A stretch of DNA of 64,000 bases from Parietaria judaica (lineage: Eukaryota > Streptophyta > Magnoliopsida > Rosales > Urticaceae). A program made the translations under genes and the position numbers. The stretch's first letter is position 1, and each line of letters starts with the position of its first letter. Location of the stretch: NCBI GenBank assembly GCA_954871525.1, contig CATOZS010000011.1, forward strand, positions 434,001-498,000, in the 5' to 3' direction. The notes under the pieces are model-generated. The model ran no database searches, was not told the DNA's origin, and saw only the letters and a program-made list of their open reading frames with translations. Below are positions 1 through 11,954 of this stretch, piece by piece.

Positions 1-13
1 GGGATGGACCCAT
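1..13 (-). CDS. Start of T1 antisense gene (first codons only)
   Basis: The minus strand reads ATG GGT CCA TCC C, identical to the start of the antisense gene at 40869 in T2. Only four codons are inside the window. See the T2 gene for what the protein looks like. Confidence 0.6.
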
Positions 14-144
14 CGAGGCGTCTGAGGGAGAAGGAGGAAGAATTTCGGAGACTAGGAGATGAGGATAAACAACAGCAAAAAGAAACCTGGAGAGAATTCT
101 TGAAAAAATACGAAAATGCCTGGAAAAATGGTTATGAATTTCGA

Positions 145-151
145 ATTTATA
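145..151 (-). promoter_or_regulatory. TATA box of T1 antisense gene
   Basis: TATAAAT on the minus strand, about 135 bp upstream of the antisense ATG. It is conserved with 40730-40736 of T2. Confidence 0.45.
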
Positions 152-567
152 GAAAGGGAAGAATGATAAGTAGACACGTCTGTAATCTGACGGCCCAAAA
201 TCGAAGCTTGCTAACTCATCAACGTTCGTTTCAAAGGCCCGTTGTAAATCTCTACAGGCCCTCAAATGCGAAAAAGGATGGGCATTCAATGCTGAAGGGA
301 TGTGCGTAAGATTCGAGGCTGACAGATTTTTGGGAAAGCAAAATCAAGGTGGGTCCCGGACCCGAGCAACGCTGAGAAATCTTCGTCGCTGAGAGTTTCG
401 TTGGGACTTAGGGAAGCAAAGGAAGCCTAGCGAGGAAAGGGAGCGGCTTCATAATATGACCACGCGAGGAGCCGAAGAAGAAATCACCGACCATGAGCCA
501 ATCAACGCCGGCTAGGGCCAACCCCCAAGGCAGTTATACTTTATTTTACCAAGTGTACACACTTGAT

Positions 568-583
568 AAAATGGGGGACTAAC
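568..583 (+). other. Polypurine tract of T1
   Basis: The purine-rich run AAAATGGGGGACTAAC directly abuts the TG of the 3' LTR. It fixes this element as + strand and the following LTR as its 3' LTR. Confidence 0.8.
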
Positions 584-1381
584 TGTTAAGGTCGGATTTG
601 GTCAAATCCATCCTCAACACAACTCGTGTCGTTTTGTCCATAAACGACATGAGGGAGGCGAGGAAGTTCACCAGCGAAGAGGGAGTTATCTCCGAGGAAG
701 GACATCCCCGAGGAGGAACACCCCCGAGGAGGTTCATCAGCGAGGGGACGCAGCCACGCGAGCAAGCGGGTCGCGATGAAGCGTCCCATCACGATTCGAC
801 GAGGAATTTCGTCATGATGATTATGTAGAGCCCGATGACAGCCGAAGAGACGTGCATTTAATGAAACAGACCTACTCACTCGATGAGAGCGTCAGCGACG
901 AAGGCCTGCAGAGCCGAATGACGGCTGACGAGATGCGCATTTAATGCGGCGCACCTACCCATTACGGCAGCATGCTCGGAGGTGACATAAAGTAAGGATA
1001 AACCCTGCTGCCCTCAAATCACGTCAGAAAATGATGATTAAAGAGGAAAAAGGCGGGAAAGATAGAGGAGGAAGGCATTGTAAACTCTATAAAAGGCAAG
1101 ATAAGCCTCATTTGTAAGGGTTGTTGGTTGTTCGAACAAAAGAGAGGGAAAAAAGACTCGACAAAGGAAAGAAAAAAGAGATCTGGCAATAGAAAAGGTC
1201 GAAGAAAAAGATATATCTGAGGTTCATGATCCTTCATCTGTCCAGCTATTTAACGGAAGAAAACCGAGCTCATTTAGGAAATTATAATAAAACAGAGATA
1301 TTCATCATTTGTTGTCATTTTATTTATTATTTGATGATTGTCTTTGTGACTGGAAAAGGGTGGTGAAAAACCCCCTCTACA
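584..1381 (+). repeat. 3' LTR of Tat-like element T1
   Basis: It begins TGTTAAGGTCGG and ends CCCCCTCTACA, 798 bp, and is the reverse-complement counterpart of the two 761-bp T2 LTRs. A TATA box, TATAAAA, lies at 1088-1094. The outer flank begins at 1382. The partner LTR is outside the window, so no target duplication can be checked. Confidence 0.85.
1088..1094 (+). promoter_or_regulatory. LTR TATA box (T1)
   Basis: TATAAAA within the LTR, at the same place as the minus-strand TATA boxes of the T2 LTRs (39809-39815 and 48341-48347). It is the likely core promoter of the element. Confidence 0.6.
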
Positions 1382-2190
1382 ATTTATATGTAGAACATAT
1401 AAAGAAAGATCTTTAAAAAAAAACAAATAAAAGAGAGTAGTGAATACGTGTAGTAATTCATTGTGAAAGACAAAAGTAAAAGAAAATTCAATCCACACCA
1501 ACCAATAAATTCAATCAGAAAATTCAATTGTTCCACAATCAATGAAAACAAAAAATTCAATCCCTGCTACTCAGCTTATAATTAGATAAAACTGTTAATA
1601 GTTATTAAAAAAATAACTTTCCAAATAAAAGTAAAAAATTCAAAGCAATGGAGATGAAATCACTGAGAATCTGAGTCTCGAAGAAAGGTTCTAGAGGCGA
1701 TGGTCGATTCGACGTCGAAGAAGGCGAAAGATGAAGCCGAGAGTCGCGTTGCAATGCGAGAGTCGGGTTCGACGCCACAGAAGGTTCGTGATGACCGACG
1801 ATAATCTAGAGTGAGAGAGAAATGGTTGTGAGTACAGAGGAGTGGGTGTGAGTGAAATTTGAAGAAAAGCGAGTTACAGAGAAAATCAATAAACAAAAAA
1901 AAAACAGAATAATATTTTGACATTTTGTCGATTCAAACAGTGGTAAGAGACATATTCTTTGAACATAAAAACTTTTTTGGTCTCTGATTTTAGTAACACA
2001 ATAATCAATTATCATTCATAAAGATGAATTTTGACCAGAGATGACTGAAAATCACGTACCTAATGAACCGTCTTCTCGTTTTTATAGCCCCAGCGTCATT
2101 GATGATACATGAATGACCACTTTGGAAGATTGAGTAGAGTACTTATTCAGAAATTTATAAGTAAAAAAGTAGAACATAGGTACTGATAAG
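1382..2190. other. AT-rich DNA, no supported gene
   Basis: Mostly A/T-rich. A purine-rich, higher-GC patch at about 1650-1830 contains repeated 'gtcgaag/gtcgcg' words but no convincing coding frame. Nothing else is recognised. Confidence 0.5.
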
Positions 2191-2522
2191 TTGAAATATA
2201 TCATATATCATGTAAATGCTAAGTGTCATTAAAATGAAAAGATAAAACTTAGGAACTTACCAAGTGCACGTGAGAGCGACTCTAAAACAGTAGTTGGTGA
2301 AGCAAATGGGCCAAATGTGATAATAGGATATAGGGATGAAGCGATGAACTGACTTACTTATTTATTTCTCAAATCAACCTGCACAAGAAATGAGATTAAT
2401 ATTTATAAATTCACAAAAAAAAACGATAAAATCGTCCTCTAGTGAATAAAGCAAAGTGATACGGCAGCACTTCGCAGCGTCGTCTTGTGTCGGCGAGAAT
2501 CTTAATGGCTTCTCCAGATGGA
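2191..2522. repeat. Direct repeat, copy A (about 332 bp)
   Basis: This block recurs at 3293-3629 with only scattered differences. On the minus strand both copies contain what looks like spliced coding sequence: a stretch containing SVLPSGEAIKILADTRRR (about 2533-2440) and, in copy A, an open exon-like stretch (about 2360-2272) that ends at a GTAAG donor. I do not recognise the protein. The repeat spacing is about 1.1 kb. Confidence 0.7.
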
Positions 2523-3292
2523 AGAACAGACAAAACCAAAGGATGAGACTGGTACAACAATGTTGTTCCCGAACCATACCTTCAAACATCCGAATTCCAT
2601 GTAAAAACCAATGATTCATGGAAAAAGTTCATATCATATTGAGAAAAATCATATAATATACCTATTATTCATCGGAAATGTTCATCATGGATAGAGGCCA
2701 GATTGAAAAAATAATAATTAAAAGATTAATTAAATATGCAAATAACTAACAAAAATAAGTGTATGTATGAATACCCTTTTCCCCAAGCGCTCAAGTTGCC
2801 CGCTTACTTCACCAGTACCATAAAATGAAGTTCATGCAGGAAACTATAACACAGCAAAACTCACACACAAAGCAAATGAATAAAAAAACAGCAAGCAATT
2901 CAAACTTAGAGGCTATGGAAGTACCTCAAATTCGACAATTTATTGCCCGTTTGGAGTTTTGAAAGTGTGGATATACAAAGGTGCTGAGTAAGAGTTAATT
3001 GGCATATACCTGAGACTGGTATCTCGAAAAGAAAGACTTGGGAAAGCGTTATCTCTATCATCCCCGGAACAGTCGAACCAGAACACTCCTTTCTAAAAAA
3101 CGGGCTTGAAGATCATACTTTAAAAGAAAGTATTTTAAAGCGGAAAGGGATGCAAATTCATATAAGAGTTATATGAATTATTGAAACGTATTAAAAAGAT
3201 ACGACTTGTTTCCTAAGCACAATTTTTTAACTGAAACTTTAGTACCCGCCATTTTACTTGCCCATTGATTATTTTAAATCTCACTGTAAACA
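2523..3292. other. AT-rich spacer between direct repeats
   Basis: No gene, RNA or mobile-element terminus was recognised. The sequence is A/T-rich with short homopolymers. Confidence 0.5.
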
Positions 3293-3629
3293 TTGAAATA
3301 TATCATATATCATGTAAATGCTAAGTGTCATTAAAATGAAAAGATAAAACTTAGGAACTTACCAATTGCACGTGAGAGCGACTCTAAAACAGTAGTTGGT
3401 GAAGCAAATGGGCTAAAATGGGATAATAGGATATGGGGATGAAGCGATGAATTGAATTACTTATTTATTTCTCAAATCAACCTGCACAAGAAATGAGATT
3501 AATATTAATAAATTCACAACAAAAAAAACGATAAAATCGTCCTCTAGTGAATAAAGCAAAGTGATACGGCAGCACTTCGCAGCGTCGTGTTGTGTCGGCA
3601 ATAATCTTAATGGCTTCTCCAGATGGAAG
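3293..3629. repeat. Direct repeat, copy B, cut off by the copia array
   Basis: Second copy of the 2191-2522 block. It stops exactly where the inverted copia LTR end begins at 3630. Its minus-strand exon-like stretch carries an extra base relative to copy A (around 3415), which breaks the frame, so this copy is a decayed gene fragment if the exon reading is right. Confidence 0.7.
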
Positions 3630-4150
3630 TGTTGGAAATCGATGGTATCAAGACGACTTCCTTACCACGATAATAGCCTCCGTGGCGTCCCGGTAACATT
3701 TAAAAAATCATTTTAAAGCGGAAATCTTGTTACCGGACCGACGACACGGATATCGGGTAATAATCATTTCGTTAAGATCTGATAAATATTTCAAATTTAA
3801 TATTTTCATAATCAATATTAATAATCTAGTCGAATAGGAAATAAATAAAAGGCAGTAAATGGTTGCATTTATTGACCCAATGAGGTACGGCCTTATGCAT
3901 TGGATCAATAAATGCAACCATTTACTGCCTTTTATTTATTTCCTATTCGACTAGATTATTAATAATGATTATGAAAATATTAAATTCGAAATATTTATCA
4001 GATCTTAACGAAATGATTATTACCCGATATCCGTGTCGTCGGTCCGGTAACAAGATTTCCCCTTTAAAATGAATTTTTAAATGTTACCGGGACGCCTCGG
4101 AGGCTATTATCATGGTAAGGAAGTCGTCTTGATACCACCGATTTCCAACA
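3630..4150. repeat. Perfectly placed inverted repeat of the copia LTR 3' terminus
   Basis: The left arm 3630-3882 is the reverse complement of the right arm 3898-4150, 253 bp each, separated by 15 bp. The right arm is the normal last 253 bp of the copia LTR, ending CCAACA next to the primer site. The left arm starts TGTTGGAAATC, so the whole unit begins TG and ends CA like a mini-LTR. The rest of the expected LTR of about 2.7 kb is missing. Confidence 0.9.
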
Positions 4151-4152
4151 AT

Positions 4153-4165
4153 TGGTATCAGAGCC
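4153..4165 (+). other. Primer binding site, copia internal 1
   Basis: TGGTATCAGAGCC two bases after the LTR end, complementary to the 3' end of plant initiator methionine tRNA. This is the usual copia primer site. Confidence 0.9.
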
Positions 4166-4309
4166 ATGGTTCAAGGATAAATAATTACGTAATTTAATTT
4201 AACGGTTTTAAAGAACGAATTATTTGATGAATAAATTAATAATTAAAATTGAAATTAATTTTCTAGATATTTTAATATTAATTTAAAATTAGATTATTTC
4301 CCGACCCGA

Positions 4310-4690
4310 AATATCGGACCGGGAAAATTGGCCGGGCTGCGAGGCGCAGCCCAACCCGTGGCAAGGGTTGACCAGGGGCTGCCGTTGCAGCCCCAGGGTC
4401 GAAACCCTAGCTGCCACGGGCCAGGCCCGTTGCAAAGCCCAGGACCAGGGCGAGGCCCAGGGTAAAATCCCGAGGGATTGCCCTAATGCGCAGCGTGCGG
4501 GCCTTGAGTCCTGACCTGCGGCCCACGCTGCCTGGCAGCGGAATGGGCCCGCGGGCTTGGCAATGGGCCCGCACCGCCCTGGCCCTTCCCGAAGGGCTGG
4601 GCGCGATTTTTCTAGGGTGGTGGGCCCGGGCTTAGACCCGGAGGGCCCACGTACCATAATTCTATTATGGGTCGGAATTTTATTACGACC
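4310..4690 (+). other. GC-rich leader block of copia internal 1
   Basis: An abruptly GC-rich block inside very AT-rich leader, full of short palindromes such as GGGCCCGGGC and GCCCGCGGGC. It is conserved at 11955-12340 and 35030-35420. The long open frames across it on both strands reflect base composition and differ between copies, so I do not call a gene. Its place between primer site and gag suggests structured leader RNA (inference). From 4691 to 6016 the leader is AT-rich with no gene seen. Confidence 0.6.
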
Positions 4691-6016
4691 CGGAACCCCA
4701 GAAATAATTAAATATTAATTATTTTTGAAATTAAATAATTATGAATTAAATTAATTATGATTAATTAATTGAATATAAAATATGGATGTTATTTATGGAT
4801 AAATATCATTGACTTATTTTATATAATTCATAAAATTAAATATGGATATTATTTAATGATTAAATAATATTGTCTTATTTAATGTTAAAATATGGATGAT
4901 AATTCTTAGGAATAATATCATTGACTTATTTTAAAATTTCATAAATAATTATAAATAAGCCATGAAGTAATTAATGATTATTCTTGATGAATGGGAATCA
5001 TTAAAATCTAATTATATATATTCATCATAGATATAATTTGTTATAACCTATTTTCATAACAAGTAAACATAGTGCCTATGTTTCATCATTATTAATATGT
5101 CGAATCAAGGATAGATATAAATAATAAAGCGTAAATGTAAAGTGTTCATTATTAGTCGGAAAAATCTCAATCGTACAATCTTGTCTGAGGAAGAGGGAAT
5201 CAAAAGTGGGGCCGGTTCACCATCCACTTCTGGGTGACCGGTTAGGACCCCTCCCATCTACCTGGAGAAAGTATGATTGACCTATCACTACCGACAAAAA
5301 TGATGAACACTATAATCATTGAGGCTTACTATGAAATTACGTGTCGTAATTAATAAAGCCAAAATATAAACTTTTAATGTGTCATTAATAGAAAGTTTAT
5401 AATAAGTTTTAAATAACTTAGTCGAATATTAAAAAACGTTAATTCATTTAAAACAATGGCAAGTGTAGAATATATTAAAAAGGTCTCCATTATTACTGTC
5501 ACAAGGTCTGCTAACCACACCGCCTCGAGTCACCTTCGTGTGACCACTCCTCAGGAAGGTTTGACACCGTGATAGTTCCAAAAGAATATGGGGACGGAGA
5601 AATCTTGGAAATGGACCGCGAGTCATCTTCGTATGACCATTCCTTAAGAACGACGTTTCCAAGAGGATCCCGAGAACCAAAAATAATGGGTTAAGCTTGC
5701 ACGGAAGTTGGTGCTTCCCGACCGTCTATGGTGATAGTTAATAATCATAGGAACTCGGTAGTTCTTAAGTTTATGACTAAAACTTAGTTTAGCCAAACTA
5801 CGCAGTTGATACCGCGAGTCACCTTCGTGTGACCATGCCTTAAGGACGGCAACGATGTGTACAGTCGGCTAAATTATCACGAAATAGTTAAAGGGTTTAG
5901 TTAACGTTTTCCCGAGAACTTGTTTGCATCATGTAACTATTTCGAACCAATAATTTTACTAAAACATTCTACCTATAATAAAGTTTAATAAGTTTCTTTT
6001 TCAATGTCTGTAGAAA

Positions 6017-7090
6017 ATGTCTATCCCAAATAAATATAGAACAATCTGATGTGTATTTAATGTCAAGACAATAAATGTTCGAATAAGTGATTTTGTTCAC
6101 TTATTGATTATCTTTTGTGATTAGTTTGTATTTCCACTCGATATTACAAGGGAGTAATTCGAAAGTTCTAGAACTTTGGAAATGGCTAAAGATGAACAAA
6201 GAGAAGATAATCACACATCCCTATGATTGGTTAAGGTTGAAACCTTTAACTAAATTCATGATAAATTGACTGTGTGAGTCAAAGTAATGGGATAATTATT
6301 TCAGTGGGAGCAAATCGTTTAAATATAATAAGTTGTTGTCTTCAAGAACAATATTTATTATACTCGTGACTTACGTGGAAATTCAAATGTCCACTTATAT
6401 AAACAAAGTTTTATCATTGTAGATAATAATGAAATTATTATTTATGAAATGATCTAGTTGTTTATATTGATTGTCCGGTGAAGTGAAATAAACGAGCTCA
6501 GACCATTATGAAATAATGAATGAATAATATTGATGTGACATCCAGAAAAAGGTTAACAATGAAAGTGATCGATCATACCTAAGGCATCTAAATGATAGTC
6601 ATAGTAATTTGGATGAGATAAACAGGATAGACCAATGCGTGGACTGTTTCATCAGTTCCCTGCCTGTTTGAGAATCTTGTCCAAAGATTAAAATGACTAT
6701 AAGACCATTTTATGAGAAAAAGGTCTACAGAGCCACAGTTCCTATAAAGCTTGTACATACTTGGTGTATGTGGTCCATTATACAAGCTCGAGAAGGATAT
6801 GAATACTTTATCTATTGATTGGCAAGTATTCAAGGTAATGGTATGAATGCAAAGTAAATTAGAACTTTGGTAAGTTCAAGAAATTTATTGCATGAACCGA
6901 ATTTTTTTTAATTCAGTAAATCACTTATGACTCTTCAGTTATTCTGAAATGGTGAATCTGAACTTTCAATTTAGTGATCACCTATAAGAGAAATTAATTA
7001 TCTGTTAGTCAATGGTTCCTTGTACACCAACACAATGAGGTGTTCTAGAAAGGAACAAGAACCTTTAGAAATGATTATGGGGAAGAATAA
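6017..7090 (+). pseudogene. Decayed gag-protease-integrase remnant, copia internal 1
   Basis: The expected gag start, ATG TCT, is at 6017, but stops follow almost at once. Fragments of an integrase can still be followed in shifting frames. Around 6725-6810 the translation contains QAREGYEYF, as in copia integrase cores. Around 7030-7080 the remnant TPTQ.GVLERNK matches the family pattern TPQQNGVSERRNR, a region close to the catalytic glutamate. The span is far too short for gag, protease and integrase (normally over 2.5 kb), so internal deletions and substitutions have destroyed it. Internal 2 has the same compressed remnant. Confidence 0.6.
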
Positions 7091-7464
7091 TTTTACATTA
7101 TTCATGGGACTCGGACGAAATATAGTTTATGATCATATAAGAGAGTAATTGTTTTTTCAACAATAGTAACTCTTTTGGAACATGACTCTATAATAAACTA
7201 TGAACCTCAAGGTAAGATATTACTAGAGGAATTGTTAAATGACAAGATAATTACACAATCAACAGCGACTGTTGATAATCAGAGTACGGAAACCACGGTC
7301 CCAGGATCAGAACCAAGTGATACTCAGACGTAGTGGGAGGTTAATTGATAATTAACTACACTACGAGTAATCACGTTTAGAGTTTCATTAGAAACTCTGG
7401 GAATACTCAGACGTAGTGGGAGGTTCTTATGAACGGCTAAACACTACGAGTAAACCTAGTTGGT

Positions 7465-9075
7465 ATTTGACCTAGATGTTTCAAACACTAGTGTTGAAGA
7501 TCCCACAAGCTACAAGGAAGCTATGGTGGATCCTGATAAGGGATAATGGCAGGAAGCCATGAACCAAGAAATAGAATCAATGGATTCTAATGAAGTCTGG
7601 GAACTTGTAGACTTACCTGATGGTTTCAAAACCATTGGGAATAAATGGTATACAAGAGAAAGAGAGGAGTGGACGGGAAGGTTGAAACCTTCATTGCTAG
7701 ACTAGTGGCAAAGGGTTTTACCCAGAGAGAAGGTATTGATTTCGATGAGACCTTCGCTCCAGTCGCTAAGTATAAGTCCATCCGGATTCTCATGGCCATA
7801 GCATGTAGTCTCAATTACGAGATTTGGCAGATGGACGTCAAAACTGCATTCTTGAACGGGTACATTGACGAGAACATCTATATGGACCAACCAGAAGGGT
7901 TCGTGCAACAGGGTCAAGAAGGGAAAGTTTGCAGATTACTCAAGTCCATTTATGGATTGAAGCAAGTTTCCAGATCCTGGAATCTAAGGTTTGATGAGAC
8001 GATCAAGACTTATGGATTCATTCATAATGAAACTGAAGCCTGCATTTATTAACTTAATGATGAGTCCGTGGAAATTTTTCTTGTTCTATACGTCGACGAT
8101 ATTCTTCTCATTGGAAACAGTGTGAAGAGATTATCGGACGTGAAAGCATGGCTATCTACGCAATTCCAAATGAAGGATATGGGAGAAGCCAGTTATGTTC
8201 TTGGGATCCGTATTTTTGGGGATCGCAATAACAGGTTTCTAGCCTTGTCACAAGCAGCTTACATTGATAAGGAGCTTGAACGTTTTGCAATGACAAACTC
8301 CAAGGGCGGTAATTTACCGACCACGCATGGAGTGTTCCTTAGCAGGAACCAGTGTCCAACTTCTCCGGAAGAGCAAGACGAGATGAGGCGAGTGCCCTAT
8401 GCTTCAGCAGTGGGAAGTCTGATGTATGCTATGCAGTGTACTAGGCCAAACATCTGTTACGCTGTGGGAATAGTTAGTAGATACCAATCCAACCCTGGTA
8501 TGGCTCACTGGACTGCAGTGAAAAATATTCTTAAGTATCTTCGGAGAACGAGAAACTATATGTTAGTGTTTTCAGGTTCAGATCTAAATCCACTTGGATA
8601 CACTGACTCAGACTTCATGTCTGACAAAGACGCGAGAAAGTCGACGTCAGGAGCAGTGTACAGCCTTGCTGGTGGAGCGATATTCTGGAGAAGCGTAAAG
8701 CAATCCTGTATCGCAGATTCCACAATGGAAGCTGAATATGTGGCTGCGTGTGAAGCAGCCAAGGAATCAGTTTGGCTAAAGAGTTTCTACATGGAACTGG
8801 GTGTAGTCCCAGATGTAGATGGACCACAAACGCTGTACTGTGATAACAGTGGCGCTGTGGCAAATTCTAAAGAGCCCAGAGACCATAACAAGGCAAAACA
8901 TATAGAAAGGAAATACCATCTCATAAGAGAGATAGTACGTCGTGAGGACGTACGGGTTGTGAAAATAGCTTCGGAGGACAATCTGGCTGATCCATTTACC
9001 AAGACGTTGCCAGAGAAAATATTCAGGAGGCATCTGGATAATATAAGCGTGAAAGACATGGGTCATCTTCGTTAA
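7465..9075 (+). pseudogene. Broken reverse transcriptase / RNase H, copia internal 1
   Basis: Copia RT and RNase H. RT motifs are visible as QMDVKTAFLNGYIDENIYM, LYVDDILLIG and YGLKQ. RNase H shows DSTMEAEYVAACEAAKES, YCDNSGAVANSK and ADPFTKTLP. A frameshift near 7648 (one base missing relative to copia-3) and an in-frame TAA at 8050-8052 split it. From 8068 the frame is open to the natural stop at 9073-9075. It lies directly upstream of the polypurine tract and LTR. The first part, 7465-7645, is in another frame and covers the linker before RT. Not functional as it stands. Confidence 0.85.
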
Positions 9076-9080
9076 GTACA

Positions 9081-9090
9081 AGTGGGAGAT
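9081..9090 (+). other. Polypurine tract, copia internal 1
   Basis: AGTGGGAGAT directly before the LTR, matching 16761-16770 and 48903-48912. Confidence 0.75.
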
Positions 9091-11798
9091 TTTTGGACAT
9101 ATGTGTCCTTAAACAAGATATTTATCCATTTGTAAAAGATTATGACAAGTCGTTGAATAAAGATGATGCTTATTATGTTAATCTTATTATAGTTCCTGGT
9201 AGAGTAAAATAGAATGTTTGAGTCCTTAGTTCATACATGATGCAATTATGTTATTATTATCACAACAGAGTCATGTGAGGAAGAATTAATAAACATAATA
9301 AATGAACTTAAAACGTCCGTGACCTGATTATCTGGGTGGGAGCCCATTAATCGGTAAGGTCATTAATGTGACTAAGTGACAATCCTATTCTGGATTATGT
9401 GTGTGTCACACTCACTAGAAGTGCATTAAGTATGAAGCGTCTTCATTCTGGACTGGACCTGACTTAAACTCAAGAAGTTATCATATAAGACCGTCACTGA
9501 TAACTTGTAGTTGAGTGATCATGAGTCCGAGCTACTGGCTTGATTTTTCTTTGATTTAACCGTTAAAGAACACAAGATATTACCGCTGTTCCCAACACTA
9601 TTATTTTGGGAACATGATAGTCAGTAGTAAGGATAGCTTGATTATAGACATGGGCATCACAGAACTCTCTTCAGAGTCATGATGATTCCCTTGGTTGTCA
9701 GTGGTGAGAAGTGAGAGGTACCCGTGTGCAACTTATGAATCGAAACCATAAGTGGGTTGCTCATAATATTACTGGCTGAGTCAAGGATGAAAATGCAATG
9801 AGGGGCATTACGGTAAAAACCGCCTGCTCATGTGTGAGTCATCAAGTGAAAGTACAATAACCCGAATTTGATTGAATCAATGGACACCCTGCTGTTATAA
9901 GGGAATAATATATACTGTATCACTAAAGAGTGCAGCCTCGGGTCTATAGTCGAATCACTTCGAGGTTTGACGAACAACTAGCAGTTCGTTGGAGCTTAAG
10001 TGATACGGGTCCATGGTCCCTAGGATAGCTCCGTAACAGATGATACGTACGTGATTAAATTGTATTCTGGATAATGTTTAATCATTTGGCTCGACTTATA
10101 AAACTGACAAGTCTGTGTCAGACGTCAGATAGTTTTATCGTCAGCGTGGCAAAAGTATCATATTTTGGTACACGGAATTAACTGATAAAAAGAAAGTTAG
10201 AATTTAGATTTTCTAACAGCATTATGTTGTTGTAAATTAAATTCTAAGAAACTTTGCTTTTTGAACCAAGTCATTCAGACTTACGGTTTGTGATTTATGG
10301 ATTTTCTAAGTTTGTGACTCGGTTCGATAAACTATGAAATTAAATCACATGTCATGAATTTAAATGGTGGTATGGCACCATGACATTTAATGTGTGATAT
10401 TGAGATCAGGTTTTATTAATAAAATTTAATTATTTGGATTTAATTATTAATATCTAATTAATAATTAAAAGATTTATATTAATAAATAAAAATATATATT
10501 TATATATTGTTACATGTGTAAATTCGAATTAGGGTTTGGAGAATACAAACCCTAGCTAAATTCGAATACGTAAATTGGAGAATTTATATTTGCGGCATAA
10601 GTACCTAATGTTTTGGTATTTTGGCAAAAACCCTAAAATCAATTTAATCCATTGGATTGGTTATGATTTAATATCAACCGTTGGATTGAGATAATAGATT
10701 TGAACCCTAAATGTAATTCAAAATTGAAACTTGGTGACCAGGTTTAGGTATTTCGAATTTGCTTAATTAATTGTGTCCGTTGGATCGGTTTTGAGATTTA
10801 ATCTTTAACCGTCGGATTAGAAATTAATTAATGTTATATGTATAATATATACTTCGAATAATATTATGGATAAGAGTTCGAATTAGGGTTTTGTAAAACC
10901 CTAGGGTATTTGACTTTATCCCTAATTGATTTAATCCATTGGATTGGTTTAAGATTTATTTTTAACCATTGGATCTAGATAATCATTATCAAATTCGAAT
11001 TTTTATATGTATATATAATATAATTCGAATTTTATTAATATGATGATAAGATTAAATATTTTGATCTTATCATGTATTATTATTTAATTAAATCCCTGAT
11101 TAATTATATCCATTGGATTTATATGAGATTGAATCTGGACCATTGGATTGAAATAATTAATTATATTTAATTTAATAAATTCGAATAAAGGGAGGAAAAA
11201 TATCCAAATCGGTTACAGCTTGAGCTTATAATAGGAGGCTCATTCTACACATTTTACACACCTTCCCCAGAGCAAAAACTCGAGCTATCCCTCTCTCTCT
11301 AGGGTCTGCGAGTTTTCTGCTTCTGATCTCTCTTCTGGTTCGGCTTAGGAGATATTTTCTCCGGTAGATTTAAAAGAACCGTCAGTTAAATTTTGCGACG
11401 GAGTCCTGCCGGCGAAGCCCACGCTTCGGTACGAGAAGTCCAAGAGAATATCCCGGAAGATCACGGGAGTTTCCCTCAGCACCGGCGGAGCCCTGCCCAA
11501 GTCAGAACGCGCAGCCAGAATCGTCAGTTGAGGTACGGCCTTATGCATTGGGTCAATAAATGCAACAATTTACTGCCTTTTATTTATTTCCTATTCGACT
11601 AGATTATTAATAATGATTATGAAAATATTAAATTCGAAATATTTATCAGATCTTAACGAAATGATTATTACCCGATATCCGTGTCGTCGGTCCGGTAACA
11701 AGATTTCCGATTTAAAATGAATTTTTAAATGTTACCGGGACGCCTCGGAGGCTATTATCGTGGTAAGGAAGTCGTCTTGATACCACCGATTTCCAACA
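9091..11798 (+). repeat. Middle copia LTR shared by internals 1 and 2
   Basis: 2,708 bp, ending CCAACA before a primer site. Its first bases are TTTTGGACAT, where the family has TGTTGGACAT, so the terminal TG is mutated. It lacks about 41 bp present in the next LTR (around 17197-17237), bounded by a TGAG micro-repeat. Its TATA region at 11227-11233 has lost one A relative to TATAAATA in the last LTR. The LTR is long for copia and contains no gene. Confidence 0.9.
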
Positions 11799-11800
11799 AT

Positions 11801-11813
11801 TGGTATCAGAGCC
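11801..11813 (+). other. Primer binding site, copia internal 2
   Basis: TGGTATCAGAGCC just after the middle LTR, same as in the other copies. Confidence 0.9.
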
Positions 11814-11954
11814 ATGGTTCAAGGATAAATAATTATGTAATTTAATTTAACACTTTTAAAGAACGAATTATTTGATGAATAAATTAATTATTAAAATTGA
11901 AATTAATTTTCTAGATATTTTAATATTAATTTAAAATTAGATTATTTCCCGACC

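Larger units (their letters stand above)
1..583 (+). mobile_element. T1: 3' internal part of a Tat-like LTR element, truncated by the window edge
   Basis: This stretch is the reverse complement of about 40296-40880 in element T2, so it is a second copy of the same family in the opposite orientation. It holds the 5' end of the element's antisense gene (start codon at 13-11 on the minus strand), that gene's upstream DNA, and the polypurine tract next to the 3' LTR. The rest of the element lies outside the window. The + strand reading frame at 4-309 is only a shadow of the antisense gene's leader. Confidence 0.8.

Noticed and set aside
4289..4657. 122-codon open frame on the minus strand across the GC-rich leader (similar ones at 11942-12304 and 35017-35438)
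   Set aside because: Frames exist on both strands because of high GC. The translations are low complexity and not conserved among the three copies.
8776..9081. Minus-strand ORFs over RNase H (also 16456-16746 and 29354-29887)
   Set aside because: Antisense shadows of copia coding sequence without recognisable domains.
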